From contig NZ_FJVE01000007.1 of NCBI RefSeq assembly GCF_900078195.1, positions 1,302,001 through 1,366,000 of the forward strand: 64,000 bases of DNA. Reading direction: 5' to 3'. How positions within the stretch are numbered: position 1 is the first letter of the stretch; the number at the start of each line of letters is the position of its first letter. The translations under genes and the position numbers were made by a program. Positions 17,773 to 27,018 of this stretch are shown piece by piece. A model generated the notes under the pieces. The model worked only from the letters and a program-made list of their open reading frames with translations. It had not been told where the DNA came from and did no database searches. The DNA is from Clostridium sp. Marseille-P299 (GTDB lineage Bacteria > Bacillota > Clostridia > Lachnospirales > Lachnospiraceae).

Positions 17773-20055
17773 ATGAGATGCCGATTTAACAGATGTTGTT
17801 GTTTTCCATGTTTTTGCTTTTGCAGATGCCGTCCATGTAGATGCAAATGCCACTCAGATAGAGAGCATCCATGGGATTGTCATAAAGATGAATGCGATTG
17901 TGAGGAAGATCATAATGACTGTAAGCCAGATCATAATGATTGTGAGCCAGATCATAATGACTGTAAACCAGATCATAATGACTGCAAAGACCATGATCAT
18001 GATCATCATTGTGAAAAGCCTTCCGATCCCCCATCGGATCCACCGACCGATCCAACATTTGCCCCAACATTCGCGCCAACGTTAGCACCAACCTTTGAAG
18101 CATCCTTGGCACCAACGCTAGCGCCAACCCTAGAAGGAACATTTGCGCCAACCCTAGCGCCAACTTTAGAAGGAACATTTGCCCCAACACTAGCACCAAC
18201 CTTTGAAGCAACCCTAGCACCAACGTTAGCACCGACTCTTGAATTGACATTTGCGCCAACATTAGCGCCAACGGAAGAAGAAACCTACGCACCTACGTTA
18301 GCGCCAACCGAAGAAGAAACCTATGCACCAACATTCGCACCAACTCTTGAAAGGACATTTGCACCAACTCTAGCAAAGACCTATTCACCAACCTTAGATA
18401 AGACCTACGCACCAACCTTAGAGAAGACATTAGAAAAGACTTACGCGCCAACTTTAGAGAAGACATTAGAAAAGACCTACGCACCAACTTTAGAGAAAAC
18501 ATGTGAAAAGACTTATGCACCAACTACAGAGAAGACACTTGAAAAAACCTATGCGCCAACCTTAGAGAAGACACATGAAAAGACCTACGCACCAACCTTA
18601 GAGGAGACATGTGAAAAGACTTATGCGCCAACTTTAGAAAAAACATGTGAAAAGACCTATGCACCTACTCTTGAATCAACATTAGCCCCAACGCTAGCTC
18701 CAACAATTGCACCGACTTATGCACCAACTATAGCACTTGTATTTGCAAACATAAATTTACCTTGTGATGACAAAGTAAAAACAAACGAGTGTGAATCGGG
18801 TGTTTCAGCAACTAGTTTAGATACGGATGATTTTTCAAGTATGTTTAACACGGACGATATAGAACAAGAATTTGATATTGATGAGATATCAAAAGCATTT
18901 GAGTCCGACGAGATATCGAATCTTTTTGGAAGTGATGAGATGTCAAATCCATTTGGAAGTGATGAAATGTCGAAGATATTTAAAGAAAATGATGTATCGA
19001 AGCTATTTGAAGATAATGACGTATCGAAGTTATTTGAAGAAAATGATGTGTCAAAGTTATTTGAGAAAAATGATATGTCGAAGCTATTTGAAGAAAATGA
19101 TGTGTCGAAGTTATTTGAAGAGAATGATGTATCGAAGCTATTTGAAGATAATGACGTATCGAAGTTATTTGAAGATAATGATGTATCGAAGTTATTTGAA
19201 GGTAATGAGATGTCAAAGTTATTTAAAAATGATGAGATGTCAAAGATATTTGAAGGTAATGAAATGCCGAAAATATTTGAAAGTGATGAGATATCGAAGT
19301 TATTTGAAGGTAATGATGTATCGAAGCTATTTGAAAATGATGAGATGTCAAAGCTATTTAAAGGTGATGAGATGTCAAATATATTTAAAGAGGAAGGAAT
19401 GCAAACAATTTTGGAGAAATCAGGTTTAAGTAAAATAATGGAGTCAACAAATTTGTCAAAGATAGTAGAAAGTTTAAATCTATCGGAGTTATTAGAAAAA
19501 GAAAAAGCTAAAAGAGCAACGGTAAAACCAGCACAATCAGAAGCAGCAGAAGGACGGAAAGATACAAAAGTAGAGAAAGACACAAAAACAGATGAATATA
19601 AAGAAATAGAGGAAGATATAAAAGCAGAAGAAGATATAAAAGCAGAGGAAGATATAAAAGCAGAAGAAGATGTAAAAATAGAGGAAGATATAAATAATGA
19701 GAAAGATTTAACAGTAGAGCATGAGGCAAAAGTCGAGGAGAATCCAAAAATGGAGGAAAAAAATATGGAGAAGGAGACAAAGACTGATAAAACAAGTCTA
19801 TTCGATATAGCTAAATCAATTGGTAGTTCTAATGTTACAAAAACATTGGGGGCAGCAGCATTTAATAAAGCACTTGACACCGCAGCTGTAGCAACTGCAA
19901 AAGTTCCAGAAACTTTAATTCCAAAGTTTAATGAATTATTAGCTAAGGTTCGTAGTAGTACCATGGGAGCTACATTAACAGGAGAGGGAAGTAATGATAA
20001 TATTGTAGAAGAGTTTCTAAAACTATTTATTGAAAGTAAAAAGCACAAAGAGTAA
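17773..20055 (+). CDS. Cys-rich multi-repeat protein, possible spore coat/exosporium component
   Basis: About 760 residues from the ATG at 17773, which has GGGAGG 7 bases upstream. No signal peptide is evident. Regions in order: residues 1-26 with 11 Cys (CCC, CFC, CRC patterns); 46-72, four DHNDCKP heptads, then a His/Asp tract; about 94-315, arrays of APTL/APTF and of EKTYAPTLEKT[LC]; about 367-540, some 19 copies of a 9-residue unit close to NDVSKLFEE; about 613-640, EEDIKA repeats; and a non-repeated, alanine-rich C-terminus from about 675. I know no family with this layout. High Cys, repeats and a sigma-K-like promoter in a sporeformer recall clostridial exosporium proteins such as CdeC/CdeM, by analogy only. 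Metal binding by the His/Cys/Asp part is also possible. Confidence 0.8.
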   Translation: MRCRFNRCCCFPCFCFCRCRPCRCKCHSDREHPWDCHKDECDCEEDHNDCKPDHNDCEPDHNDCKPDHNDCKDHDHDHHCEKPSDPPSDPPTDPTFAPTFAPTLAPTFEASLAPTLAPTLEGTFAPTLAPTLEGTFAPTLAPTFEATLAPTLAPTLELTFAPTLAPTEEETYAPTLAPTEEETYAPTFAPTLERTFAPTLAKTYSPTLDKTYAPTLEKTLEKTYAPTLEKTLEKTYAPTLEKTCEKTYAPTTEKTLEKTYAPTLEKTHEKTYAPTLEETCEKTYAPTLEKTCEKTYAPTLESTLAPTLAPTIAPTYAPTIALVFANINLPCDDKVKTNECESGVSATSLDTDDFSSMFNTDDIEQEFDIDEISKAFESDEISNLFGSDEMSNPFGSDEMSKIFKENDVSKLFEDNDVSKLFEENDVSKLFEKNDMSKLFEENDVSKLFEENDVSKLFEDNDVSKLFEDNDVSKLFEGNEMSKLFKNDEMSKIFEGNEMPKIFESDEISKLFEGNDVSKLFENDEMSKLFKGDEMSNIFKEEGMQTILEKSGLSKIMESTNLSKIVESLNLSELLEKEKAKRATVKPAQSEAAEGRKDTKVEKDTKTDEYKEIEEDIKAEEDIKAEEDIKAEEDVKIEEDINNEKDLTVEHEAKVEENPKMEEKNMEKETKTDKTSLFDIAKSIGSSNVTKTLGAAAFNKALDTAAVATAKVPETLIPKFNELLAKVRSSTMGATLTGEGSNDNIVEEFLKLFIESKKHKE
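17908..17991 (+). repeat. 21-base coding repeat (DHNDCKP heptads)
   Basis: Four consecutive 21-base units encode DHNDC followed by KP, EP or KD. They continue into a His/Asp run (DHDHDHH). The units are nearly identical at DNA level, so this part is younger or under stronger conservation than the other arrays in the gene. Confidence 0.9.
18053..18736 (+). repeat. APTL-type coding repeats (12-base and 36-base periods)
   Basis: From 18053 to about 18360 the unit is mostly the tetrapeptide APT[LF], interrupted by E-x-T. From about 18361 to 18690 it becomes a 12-residue unit, KTYAPTLEKT[LCH]E, about eight copies. It ends with APTL/APTI tetrapeptides. Codon choice varies between units (gcg/gca/gcc), so protein sequence rather than DNA is being kept. 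Confidence 0.9.
18871..19391 (+). repeat. 27-base coding repeat (NDVSKLFEE nonapeptides)
   Basis: About 19 units of 27 bases encode [ND][DE][VMI]SKLFE[EDG]. Synonymous changes at several codons show an old, selected array. The regular hydrophobic positions (V/M, L, F) suggest an amphipathic helical or stacked structure. The opposite strand of this array gives a long mirror-image open frame that is not a gene. Confidence 0.9.
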
Positions 20056-20182
20056 TTTTATAAAGTAAAAATACGAAAGAATAATTTTAAAGCAAATAAT
20101 ATGAAAAATAAAAAAAATAATTTTAACGTAAAACAGGAAAGATTAATTATAAAAGAAAAAGAGCGTAGAGTATAGATAATAG

Positions 20183-20226
20183 CTGTAGAGAAAGTTCCAG
20201 ATGAAAGTATGGGACTTTCTCTACAG
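20183..20226 (+). terminator. Terminator-like hairpin after Cys-rich repeat gene
   Basis: CTGTAGAGAAAGTTCC pairs with GGGACTTTCTCTACAG with one mismatch and a short loop. The tail TTCCTTTAT is only moderately T-rich. Confidence 0.75.
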
Positions 20227-20315
20227 TTCCTTTATGAGAGTTATTTTCCTAAGCTTTTAAGTGCATATTTTAACCTGCTTATAAAATGTTGCACATTTCT
20301 GAAAAATTTAAGTTG

Positions 20316-20364
20316 TTGTGAGAAAATAAAAAATTTGTTATAATAATGAAAATATTGTTATAAT
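20316..20364 (+). promoter_or_regulatory. Promoter with duplicated -10 segment
   Basis: TTGTGA at 20316-20321, a 17-base spacer and TATAAT at 20339-20344 form a vegetative promoter about 60 bases before the AraC-type gene. The segment TTGTTATAATAAT is repeated 20 bases further on, giving a second TATAAT at 20359-20364. Confidence 0.65.
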
Positions 20365-20404
20365 AATAAAAAATACATATGAATAAGACAGTTGGGAGAA
20401 AGTC

Positions 20405-22594
20405 ATGTTTCAAAACAATTATTTTAAAAGCAAGGTTTTTAAAAGACTCTTTTTTTCTTATCTTATAATTATCTCTTTATGTTTTTGTATATATTCTGTA
20501 ATGGCTATTTATGAAACGGCGGTATTGAATAAGGAAAGAAAGAATGCATATTATGAAGTTATGGCAAACGAAATCTCTAGATTTTGGGATGACCAATTGT
20601 CCACGGCAAAAACAATTACATCTAGATTGAATAGTAATACATATATCAAGAAAATGTGTATGGACGTGGGTAGCGAGAATGAATATACGGATTCTTATAC
20701 TGCTTATCAAGTAAAAAATGCAATTACTACTGCAAAAACTTCATCAAGAAATTTAAATGTAACTGAAGTTATGTTATTTCTTAACGATAGCAAGAGAGTG
20801 AATGCAAGCTCTGGAATTGTTTGGATGAAAGAACCATTTGAAAATACATTAGAGCAAGGAAGCATAATCAAAAAAGACTCAGTTAAGAATTTACTACATA
20901 TTAATGATATTGAGATACTCACATTTACCAAGGAGTATCTAATATTTTGTGAAGATTATACATATCAAACAAATCTATTAAGCCGAAGCAAAGGACTTAT
21001 TTGTGTACTATTTGACTATGAAGGATTAATGGATAATTTAGAATCAATAATGAATGAAAGTACAAGCTTTCGATTAATATTAAATGATAAAACCATTTTT
21101 GAAACATCAGACGTAACAGGAATTACAATTCAACAAAACTCCAAGGTAAATTATGGAGTGACATATGAACTCATTATCGATGAAAATGAATTTGATTTTA
21201 CAGGAAATCTTGGACTAACTCTTATGATATTATTAGGATTTAGTGGATGTATCCTATTTGCTATTTTAGCGTACTATTTTGCAAATAAATATTATCTACC
21301 AATTGGAAGCATCGAAAAAATAATGAATAACGAAATGGAAAATGATGAAAAGGATGAACTTGATAATATTATTAAAGGGATTGAAGGCTTAATTGGTGAA
21401 CGCAATGGATACCGGGAGAAAATGATAACCATTGCACCTTATGCAGAACAAGGGATGTTACATGGAATCCTAACTGGAAATGTTCAAGATGAGAAGTTAA
21501 GTGTACTTTGGCAAGAAGAATACATTGACCTAAAACGCCCATATTTTAGTATTTCTGTGTTTAACATTGCTTACGTTGGAACGGATTATATAAAATCAAA
21601 TGACTTAGCCAATATAGCAAATCTAATACAATCAACGTGTAAAATATTCTATACAGAAGAGATGCAAGTATATTGTTATATAAAAGATATGAATCATATC
21701 TATATGGTTGTAAACAGTGATACTGCAGATCTAAAAGATGAATTATTTTATCAAATTCATGAAAAAGTAGTAAGTATTATAGATAATAAAGATTATGTAA
21801 TAACTATGGGAGTAGATCAAGTAAGAGATGATATCAGTCTTTTACAGGAAGCCTGCAATAACGCAATCAAGGCTTTGGATGGAATGCTAGTTGGTGGTAG
21901 AGGCAGTGTATACTTTTATGAGGAAGAAAATACGAAAGGTAAGCAAGAATACTATTTCCCAAAAGATTTTGTAAAACGTTTAGATAAAATATTAAGAGAA
22001 CAAAATCTAGTGGAAGCGAAGCAACTATTGGATGAAATATACGAAAAAAATATGGCGGAATATGATTGCTCAGTCACAGCAATTCAATGCCTAATCGATG
22101 AATTGCATATATCCACGTTAAAAGTATTAAAGGGAATCAATTCTCATAATATTACCCATATTAATATAGATAAAATAAAATTTGCTTCTACCTTAGAAGA
22201 AAGTTTTCAGTATTATTATGCGGTATATGAAACAATATGTAATCAGCTGCAGTTAATTACCAATGATAAAAAAGATGTTGAAAAATTAGGAAAAGAAATT
22301 ATCGAATATATTGATGAGAATTATAGAAATCCTGATATTTCACTTGCTACAATAACAGAAAAATTTGGTGTGAGTAATAAATATATTACACAATGTTGCA
22401 AACAGAATCTAGGAGTAACCTATTTACAATACATCCAAGAGAAACGAATTGCATACTCAAAAAGACTTTTGGATGAAGGAAAATTGTCATTAGAACAAAT
22501 AGCAGAATTATGTGGCTATTCGAATCTATTAACGTTTAGACGTAACTTTAAATCAATTACAGGCATGAATCCAAGTGATTATAGGAATGAGTAA
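20405..22594 (+). CDS. Membrane-bound AraC-family transcriptional regulator
   Basis: A 729-residue regulator with two membrane helices (about residues 14-36 and 268-292) enclosing an extracellular sensor of about 230 residues. A cytoplasmic middle region and a C-terminal AraC double helix-turn-helix follow: NYRNPDISLATITEKFGVSNKYITQCCKQ and LSLEQIAELCGYSNLLTFRRNFKSITGMNPSDYR. One-component regulators of this build are common in Bacillota beside Lpl/Ytc-type sugar importers and sense extracellular sugar or the binding protein. The importer begins 220 bases downstream, so it is the likely target. GGGAG lies 6 bases before the ATG. Confidence 0.9.
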   Translation: MFQNNYFKSKVFKRLFFSYLIIISLCFCIYSVMAIYETAVLNKERKNAYYEVMANEISRFWDDQLSTAKTITSRLNSNTYIKKMCMDVGSENEYTDSYTAYQVKNAITTAKTSSRNLNVTEVMLFLNDSKRVNASSGIVWMKEPFENTLEQGSIIKKDSVKNLLHINDIEILTFTKEYLIFCEDYTYQTNLLSRSKGLICVLFDYEGLMDNLESIMNESTSFRLILNDKTIFETSDVTGITIQQNSKVNYGVTYELIIDENEFDFTGNLGLTLMILLGFSGCILFAILAYYFANKYYLPIGSIEKIMNNEMENDEKDELDNIIKGIEGLIGERNGYREKMITIAPYAEQGMLHGILTGNVQDEKLSVLWQEEYIDLKRPYFSISVFNIAYVGTDYIKSNDLANIANLIQSTCKIFYTEEMQVYCYIKDMNHIYMVVNSDTADLKDELFYQIHEKVVSIIDNKDYVITMGVDQVRDDISLLQEACNNAIKALDGMLVGGRGSVYFYEEENTKGKQEYYFPKDFVKRLDKILREQNLVEAKQLLDEIYEKNMAEYDCSVTAIQCLIDELHISTLKVLKGINSHNITHINIDKIKFASTLEESFQYYYAVYETICNQLQLITNDKKDVEKLGKEIIEYIDENYRNPDISLATITEKFGVSNKYITQCCKQNLGVTYLQYIQEKRIAYSKRLLDEGKLSLEQIAELCGYSNLLTFRRNFKSITGMNPSDYRNE

Positions 22595-22650
22595 GCATCA
22601 AAAATGGAATGGAGGTTGTAATTTACCTTCGTTCCTTTTTTGATGCTTTT
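22595..22650 (+). terminator. Terminator after AraC-type gene
   Basis: GCATCAAAAA, GGAA and AGGT pair in order with ACCT, TTCC and TTTTTGATGC, and TTTT follows. It separates the regulator from the importer operon, which must then have its own promoter. Confidence 0.88.
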
Positions 22651-22813
22651 GTAAAATAGTCTCAAAATTTTCCCGAATAAATCAAAAATAATGAAGGAAA
22701 AAAATGAATCTATACAATAAAATGTATAAATAGTACAATAAAAGTGTAATAAATAACAAAAAGATATCCAAAATGTACAAACAAAATTGGGGAGTGAGAA
22801 GGCGGTGTTGTGG

Positions 22814-23812
22814 ATGAAGTTCAATAACAAACATGCAGAAAAAGAGAGGGGGAGTAAAAATAAACATGTATCTAGAAAATTAACGAGGCAAGAAAAAAGT
22901 GCAATATTTAAGAAAAATATAAAAAGAGACAAATATTTGTTGCTTATGTTTTTGCCGGTTATTATCTACTATATTATATTTTGTTATGTGCCAATGACTG
23001 GAATCGTAATGGCATTTCAGAAATTTACTCCCGGAAAAGGCTTTTTAGGGTTGTATACCGGAGATTTTGTTGGATTGAAATGGTTTAAGCAATTTTTTGA
23101 ATCACCGTATTTTTTTCGTTTAATTAGAAATACATTTTTACTATCATTTTATTCTTTGATCTTTGGATTTCCAATTCCGATTATATTTGCATTATGTATT
23201 ACTCAAATTAAGAAGAAATGGATACAAAGAGGGTCACAGGTAATTACATACTTACCATATTTTATATCAACGGTTGTTGTATGTGGTATGATAACAAACT
23301 TTTTATCGCCATCTAACGGTATCATTAATCAATTCATTCAAGCCCTTGGAAAAGATCCAATTAATTTTATGGGAGAGAAGCAATACTTTAGAGCCATCTA
23401 TGTAATTTCTGGATCTTGGCAGACCTTTGGATTCAATTCTATTATATTCGTTGCAGCAATTATGGGTATTTCACCTGAATTATATGAGGCAATGAAAGTA
23501 GATGGAGGAAATAAACTTCAAATCATATGGCATCTTGTCTTACCAAGTATTAAACCTACGATAATCTTATTACTGATTATGTCTTTAGGAAATTTACTTA
23601 ATGTAGGTTTTGAAAAAGTATACTTATTGTATAACTCTGGAATTTATGAAACCGCAGACGTTATTTCTACTTATGTATACCGTCAAGGTATTGAGAGCCA
23701 GAATTACAGTTATGCAACTGCAGTAGGATTGTTTAACTCCCTCATTGGCTTTATTATCGTATTTGCTGCAAATCGTCTAAGTAGAAAAATTTCTGATACA
23801 TCAGTTTGGTAG
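22814..23812 (+). CDS. Carbohydrate ABC transporter permease (LplB/YtcP-partner type)
   Basis: About 332 residues with six membrane helices and the permease EAA-type loop EAMKVDGGNKLQIIWHLVLPSIKP. A basic N-terminal tail (KNIKRDKYLLLMFLPVIIYYIIF) precedes the first helix, as in LplB-like CUT1 permeases for oligosaccharides. The start is uncertain: GTG at 22805, TTG at 22808 and ATG at 22814 all lie behind GGGGAG and GAGAAGG sites. I take the ATG. It is first in a three-gene importer set with no ATPase gene, as usual for systems sharing a common MsmX-type ATPase. Confidence 0.88.
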   Translation: MKFNNKHAEKERGSKNKHVSRKLTRQEKSAIFKKNIKRDKYLLLMFLPVIIYYIIFCYVPMTGIVMAFQKFTPGKGFLGLYTGDFVGLKWFKQFFESPYFFRLIRNTFLLSFYSLIFGFPIPIIFALCITQIKKKWIQRGSQVITYLPYFISTVVVCGMITNFLSPSNGIINQFIQALGKDPINFMGEKQYFRAIYVISGSWQTFGFNSIIFVAAIMGISPELYEAMKVDGGNKLQIIWHLVLPSIKPTIILLLIMSLGNLLNVGFEKVYLLYNSGIYETADVISTYVYRQGIESQNYSYATAVGLFNSLIGFIIVFAANRLSRKISDTSVW

Positions 23813-23821
23813 GAGGCAGAT

Positions 23822-24733
23822 ATGACTAGTAAAAAGTTTTTAAAAGAGTTTCGCAATGAAACGATAGGGGATAAGTTTTTTGACATCTGTGTGTATCTGC
23901 TAGTGTTTATAGCAGTTATAGTAACCTTGTATCCATTTGTATATGTAACAAGTGTATCTTTAAGTTCAGGAACAGCAGTGAATAAAGGGTTGGTAAAATT
24001 ATTCCCAGTGGATTTTGATATTTCTGCCTATAAAATGGTAATGCAGTATAAAGAGCTATGGACCTCTTACTATAATACAATCATTTACACAGTTACTGGA
24101 ACCTTTGCCAACATTATATTCACCTGTCTTGCAGCATATCCGCTTTCAAGAAAAAGGTTTTTCTTAAGAAGAAAACTGAATTTTATGTTAGCATTTACAA
24201 TGTATTTTTCAGGCGGATTAATACCAACCTATATGGTTGTAACAGGGATTGGTTTATACAACTCAAGACTTGCAATGATATTACCAGTTTTGGTTAGCGC
24301 ATATAATGTCATGATTTGTCGTTCAGCCTTTGAGAGTATATCAGAAGAGTTATTTGAAAATGCTTCCTTAGAAGGGGCGAATGATTTTACGATGTTAACC
24401 AAAATTGCGATTCCGCTAATAAAACCAACCCTTGCAGTGTTAACACTTTATTACGCGGTTGCACGTTATAATGATTTCTTTAGTGGTTTACTATACTTAG
24501 GAAAAGAAAAGTTACAACCCCTACAATTATTTTTAAGACGTATCTTATTAATGGCTTCCACGGAAATTATGCAAAATGCCGGTGGAGGAGTAGCACAGGA
24601 TGCGATTGCACAATCAACCATTCAAATACGTTATGTGTGCATCGTAATAGCTACAATACCAATCATCTTACTTTGTCCGTTCATTCAGAAGTATTTAGTA
24701 AAGGGAACGATGCTTGGTGCAGTGAAGGGTTAA
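23822..24733 (+). CDS. Carbohydrate ABC transporter permease (LplC/YtcP type)
   Basis: A 303-residue permease with six helices and the loop ENASLEGANDFTMLTKIAIPLIKP. It lies 10 bases after its partner with TAGGAGG before the ATG. The N-terminal part PFVYVTSVSLSSGTAVNKG is typical for the second permease of Lpl-type oligosaccharide importers. The 157-base spacer after it holds only the binding-protein ribosome binding site and no clear terminator. Confidence 0.9.
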   Translation: MTSKKFLKEFRNETIGDKFFDICVYLLVFIAVIVTLYPFVYVTSVSLSSGTAVNKGLVKLFPVDFDISAYKMVMQYKELWTSYYNTIIYTVTGTFANIIFTCLAAYPLSRKRFFLRRKLNFMLAFTMYFSGGLIPTYMVVTGIGLYNSRLAMILPVLVSAYNVMICRSAFESISEELFENASLEGANDFTMLTKIAIPLIKPTLAVLTLYYAVARYNDFFSGLLYLGKEKLQPLQLFLRRILLMASTEIMQNAGGGVAQDAIAQSTIQIRYVCIVIATIPIILLCPFIQKYLVKGTMLGAVKG

Positions 24734-24890
24734 TAATATGAGATAGAGCTAGCGCTATTTCATTTTATTATGGCGGGTCCCATGTCATATATCTTCTTAA
24801 GCAGAATTCTACAAAAGAGGGGTCACTTAAAATTAAAGTTTAGGAAGTTATATGACTGGACCTAGATTATACATAAAAAGGAGAAGTATT

Positions 24891-26477
24891 ATGAGAAAAA
24901 TAAAAAAATTAGCTACAATGTTACTAATGGTTACATTAATAGGAAGTATGTTTAGTGGCTGTAAAAAGTCAGATAATAGTACAAATGCTAATGAAGCAGA
25001 AAAAGAGTTTAATTACACTGGATCAGCACCGATTACTGATACAGAAAATGCAACGGTAAGTATCTTGGCCACGAACTCTTGGTACACAACAGTAGATTTA
25101 AAAGAAGCAACCATTGTAAAAGAGGTGCAAAAACGTGCTGGCGTCAATGTAGACTGGACTTTAATTTCACCAACGAACTATGTAGATACAGTAAGTCCAA
25201 TGTTAGCAGCTGGAAAAGATTTAGCAGATATTGTACTTCTTCCAGATCTCGATCCGAATATGACATACATCAATTCTGGTTTATTTGTAAAATTGGATGA
25301 GTATATGGAGTATATGCCTAACTTTGAAAAGTTTTTAAATGAGAATCCAATTATCAAATCAAGTTTAACTGCGCAAGACGGACATATTTATTATGTACCT
25401 CTTACCGTAGTAACTGATAATTATCAACCTTGTATGATGTATAATTTACCTTGGATTGAAAAATTAGGAATTGAGCAACCAACTACTTTGGATGATTTCG
25501 TAGAAATGCTTCGCCTATTCCGTGATAATGATATGAATGGAAATGGTGATCCAAACGATGAAATCCCTATGAGTGTTACAAGTGAATACTTACCATATAT
25601 GTTTGGTCCAGCATTTGGCCTTGATTTAGTAAGTGGTTTCTATGCAGATGAAGATGGTACCGTTCATTATGCATATGCTGAGTCAGAAAACTACAAAGCG
25701 TACCTTGAATTCTTAAACAGTTTATATGAAGAAGGTTTACTTGAAGTTGAATTTACATCTTTAACAAGAGATCAAATTACAGAACGTTGTGCACAAGATC
25801 TTACAGGTGTAACATTTGATTTTAGCTGGCAGATGTCAAATCTTTATAGTGCACAGTATCCAGAATATGATGGTACAACACCTATCTTTTGTGGTGTAGC
25901 TCCTTTATCTGGAGAATATGAGGGCTACTATGTTGGTAGAAATGCAATTAGTAATATTTTTGGTGTAACAGCAGATAGTGATAATATTATTTTAGCAGTG
26001 AAGTTTTTAGACTACTCAATGGGAGAAGAATGTCAAGATTTATATGTTTGGGGTATTGAAGGAGAAACATATACAGTAGCAGCAGATGGTACTAGAGAAT
26101 ATACAGAGCAAGCGAAAGATAATATGTGGTTCCAAGCATATGGTGTAAACCCTGTTTGTTACCCATCTCAACAATCCGTTGAAGGAACCGATGTGTTATT
26201 ACCTGAATGGCATGTAAAAGTTGATAAAGAATTAATGCAATACGTGAAAGCACCATGGCCATTTATCTATGCTACACCAGAAGAAGCAGAAGTAATTTCT
26301 CAATATCTTGTTGATATTACTACATATGCAGCAGAGAAGAATGTTGAATTTATAACAGGTACTGAGAGTTTAGATAATTTTGATAATTATCTTTCAACAC
26401 TCGATTCTATGAACTTAGGTGAAATATTAAAAATTAGACAAGCACAATATGATCGTTTTTTAGAAGCTTCTAAATAA
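24891..26477 (+). CDS. Extracellular solute-binding lipoprotein (LplA-like)
   Basis: About 528 residues from the ATG at 24891, preceded by AAAGGAGAA. The frame continues 13 codons upstream without a better site. The signal MRKIKKLATMLL, a hydrophobic stretch and FSGC form a lipoprotein start. The rest is a large solute-binding fold of the family 1 type, as seen with Lpl/Ytc permeases: DLADIVLLPDLDPNMTYINSGLFVKLDEYMEY and later DFSWQMSNLYSAQYPEYDG. It should capture an oligosaccharide for the two permeases upstream. A strong terminator follows. Confidence 0.9.
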   Translation: MRKIKKLATMLLMVTLIGSMFSGCKKSDNSTNANEAEKEFNYTGSAPITDTENATVSILATNSWYTTVDLKEATIVKEVQKRAGVNVDWTLISPTNYVDTVSPMLAAGKDLADIVLLPDLDPNMTYINSGLFVKLDEYMEYMPNFEKFLNENPIIKSSLTAQDGHIYYVPLTVVTDNYQPCMMYNLPWIEKLGIEQPTTLDDFVEMLRLFRDNDMNGNGDPNDEIPMSVTSEYLPYMFGPAFGLDLVSGFYADEDGTVHYAYAESENYKAYLEFLNSLYEEGLLEVEFTSLTRDQITERCAQDLTGVTFDFSWQMSNLYSAQYPEYDGTTPIFCGVAPLSGEYEGYYVGRNAISNIFGVTADSDNIILAVKFLDYSMGEECQDLYVWGIEGETYTVAADGTREYTEQAKDNMWFQAYGVNPVCYPSQQSVEGTDVLLPEWHVKVDKELMQYVKAPWPFIYATPEEAEVISQYLVDITTYAAEKNVEFITGTESLDNFDNYLSTLDSMNLGEILKIRQAQYDRFLEASK

Positions 26478-26518
26478 GGGTTTACGAGAAGAATAATATA
26501 AATTTACGCTAGAGAAAT

Positions 26519-26565
26519 AAAGAGTAGTTAGAAGATGAGAACTGACATTTTCTAACTACTCTTTT
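26519..26565 (+). terminator. Terminator after LplA-like gene
   Basis: AAAGAGTAGTTAGAA and TTCTAACTACTCTTT form a perfect 15-base stem with a 16-base loop and run into TT. Confidence 0.92.
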
Positions 26566-26585
26566 AAGGTATATATCCAGCAATG

Positions 26586-26611
26586 GAGTATGATTGAGTA
26601 TAATCATACTC
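26586..26611. other. Short perfect inverted repeat
   Basis: GAGTATGATT and AATCATACTC form a perfect 10-base stem with a 6-base loop between two terminators. No T-run follows on either strand. Its function is unknown. Confidence 0.6.
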
Positions 26612-26637
26612 TAAATCTTGACATATGAGCACATAAA

Positions 26638-26693
26638 AAAGACTGTTTCAAGTTTTGACTCGAAAATTCGAAGAAAAACTTAAAACAGTCTTT
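26638..26693 (-). terminator. Terminator of rpsT
   Basis: AAAGACTGTTT-C-AAGTTTT pairs with AAAACTT-A-AAACAGTCTTT, with a further CGAA/TTCG pairing in the loop. The A-run on the plus strand supplies the T-tail for the leftward rpsT transcript. Confidence 0.9.
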
Positions 26694-26709
26694 AAAATGG
26701 ATCTATTTA

Positions 26710-26973
26710 TTAAGCAATGTTGTTAACAGCTTTTGTTAATCTAGAAATTTTTCTAGCAGCTGTGTTCTTGTGGTAAATTCCTTTAGCACAAGCCTTATCG
26801 ATAGCAACAACAGCATCTTTTAAACTTGTAGTAGCAAGAGCTTTATCGCTGGCAGCCACAGCAGATTCCACTTTCTTTACTAAAGTTTTTACCTTAGATT
26901 TGATTGCTTTATTTCTTAATGTTTTAGTTTCGATAACTTTGATTCTTTTTTTTGCAGATTTAATATTAGCCAA
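26710..26973 (-). CDS. rpsT: 30S ribosomal protein S20
   Basis: 87 residues, the usual S20 length, beginning (M)ANIKSAKKRIKVIETKTLRNKAIKSK, the classic basic start of S20, and Ala/Lys-rich throughout. S20 binds 16S rRNA during 30S assembly. The start is a TTG at 26971-26973 with GGAGG 8 bases upstream. A longer frame from 26988 would begin inside that ribosome binding site. A UUG start is also known for Escherichia coli rpsT, where it takes part in autoregulation. The gene is divergent from gpr, an arrangement widely conserved in Bacillota. Confidence 0.96.
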   Translation of the reverse strand: MANIKSAKKRIKVIETKTLRNKAIKSKVKTLVKKVESAVAASDKALATTSLKDAVVAIDKACAKGIYHKNTAARKISRLTKAVNNIA

Positions 26974-27018
26974 TCTGTACACCTCCAAAATGCATTCTAT
27001 TATTATAATCGCATGATT

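Noticed and set aside
17537..17773. Repeat protein as cargo of the neighbouring ABC exporters
   Set aside because: A terminator separates the units, no leader peptide or double-Gly site is seen, and the exporters lack a C39 peptidase domain.
18871..19391. Regular 27-base repeats considered as a CRISPR array
   Set aside because: The units are contiguous without unique spacers, stay in frame and encode a protein repeat.
18717..20048. A 443-codon open frame on the minus strand across the repeat protein gene
   Set aside because: It mirrors the repeats of the plus-strand gene (SFSNNFDTS-type units), has no ribosome binding site and gives a low-complexity product. The plus strand has the start, the promoter-like site and varied synonymous codons.
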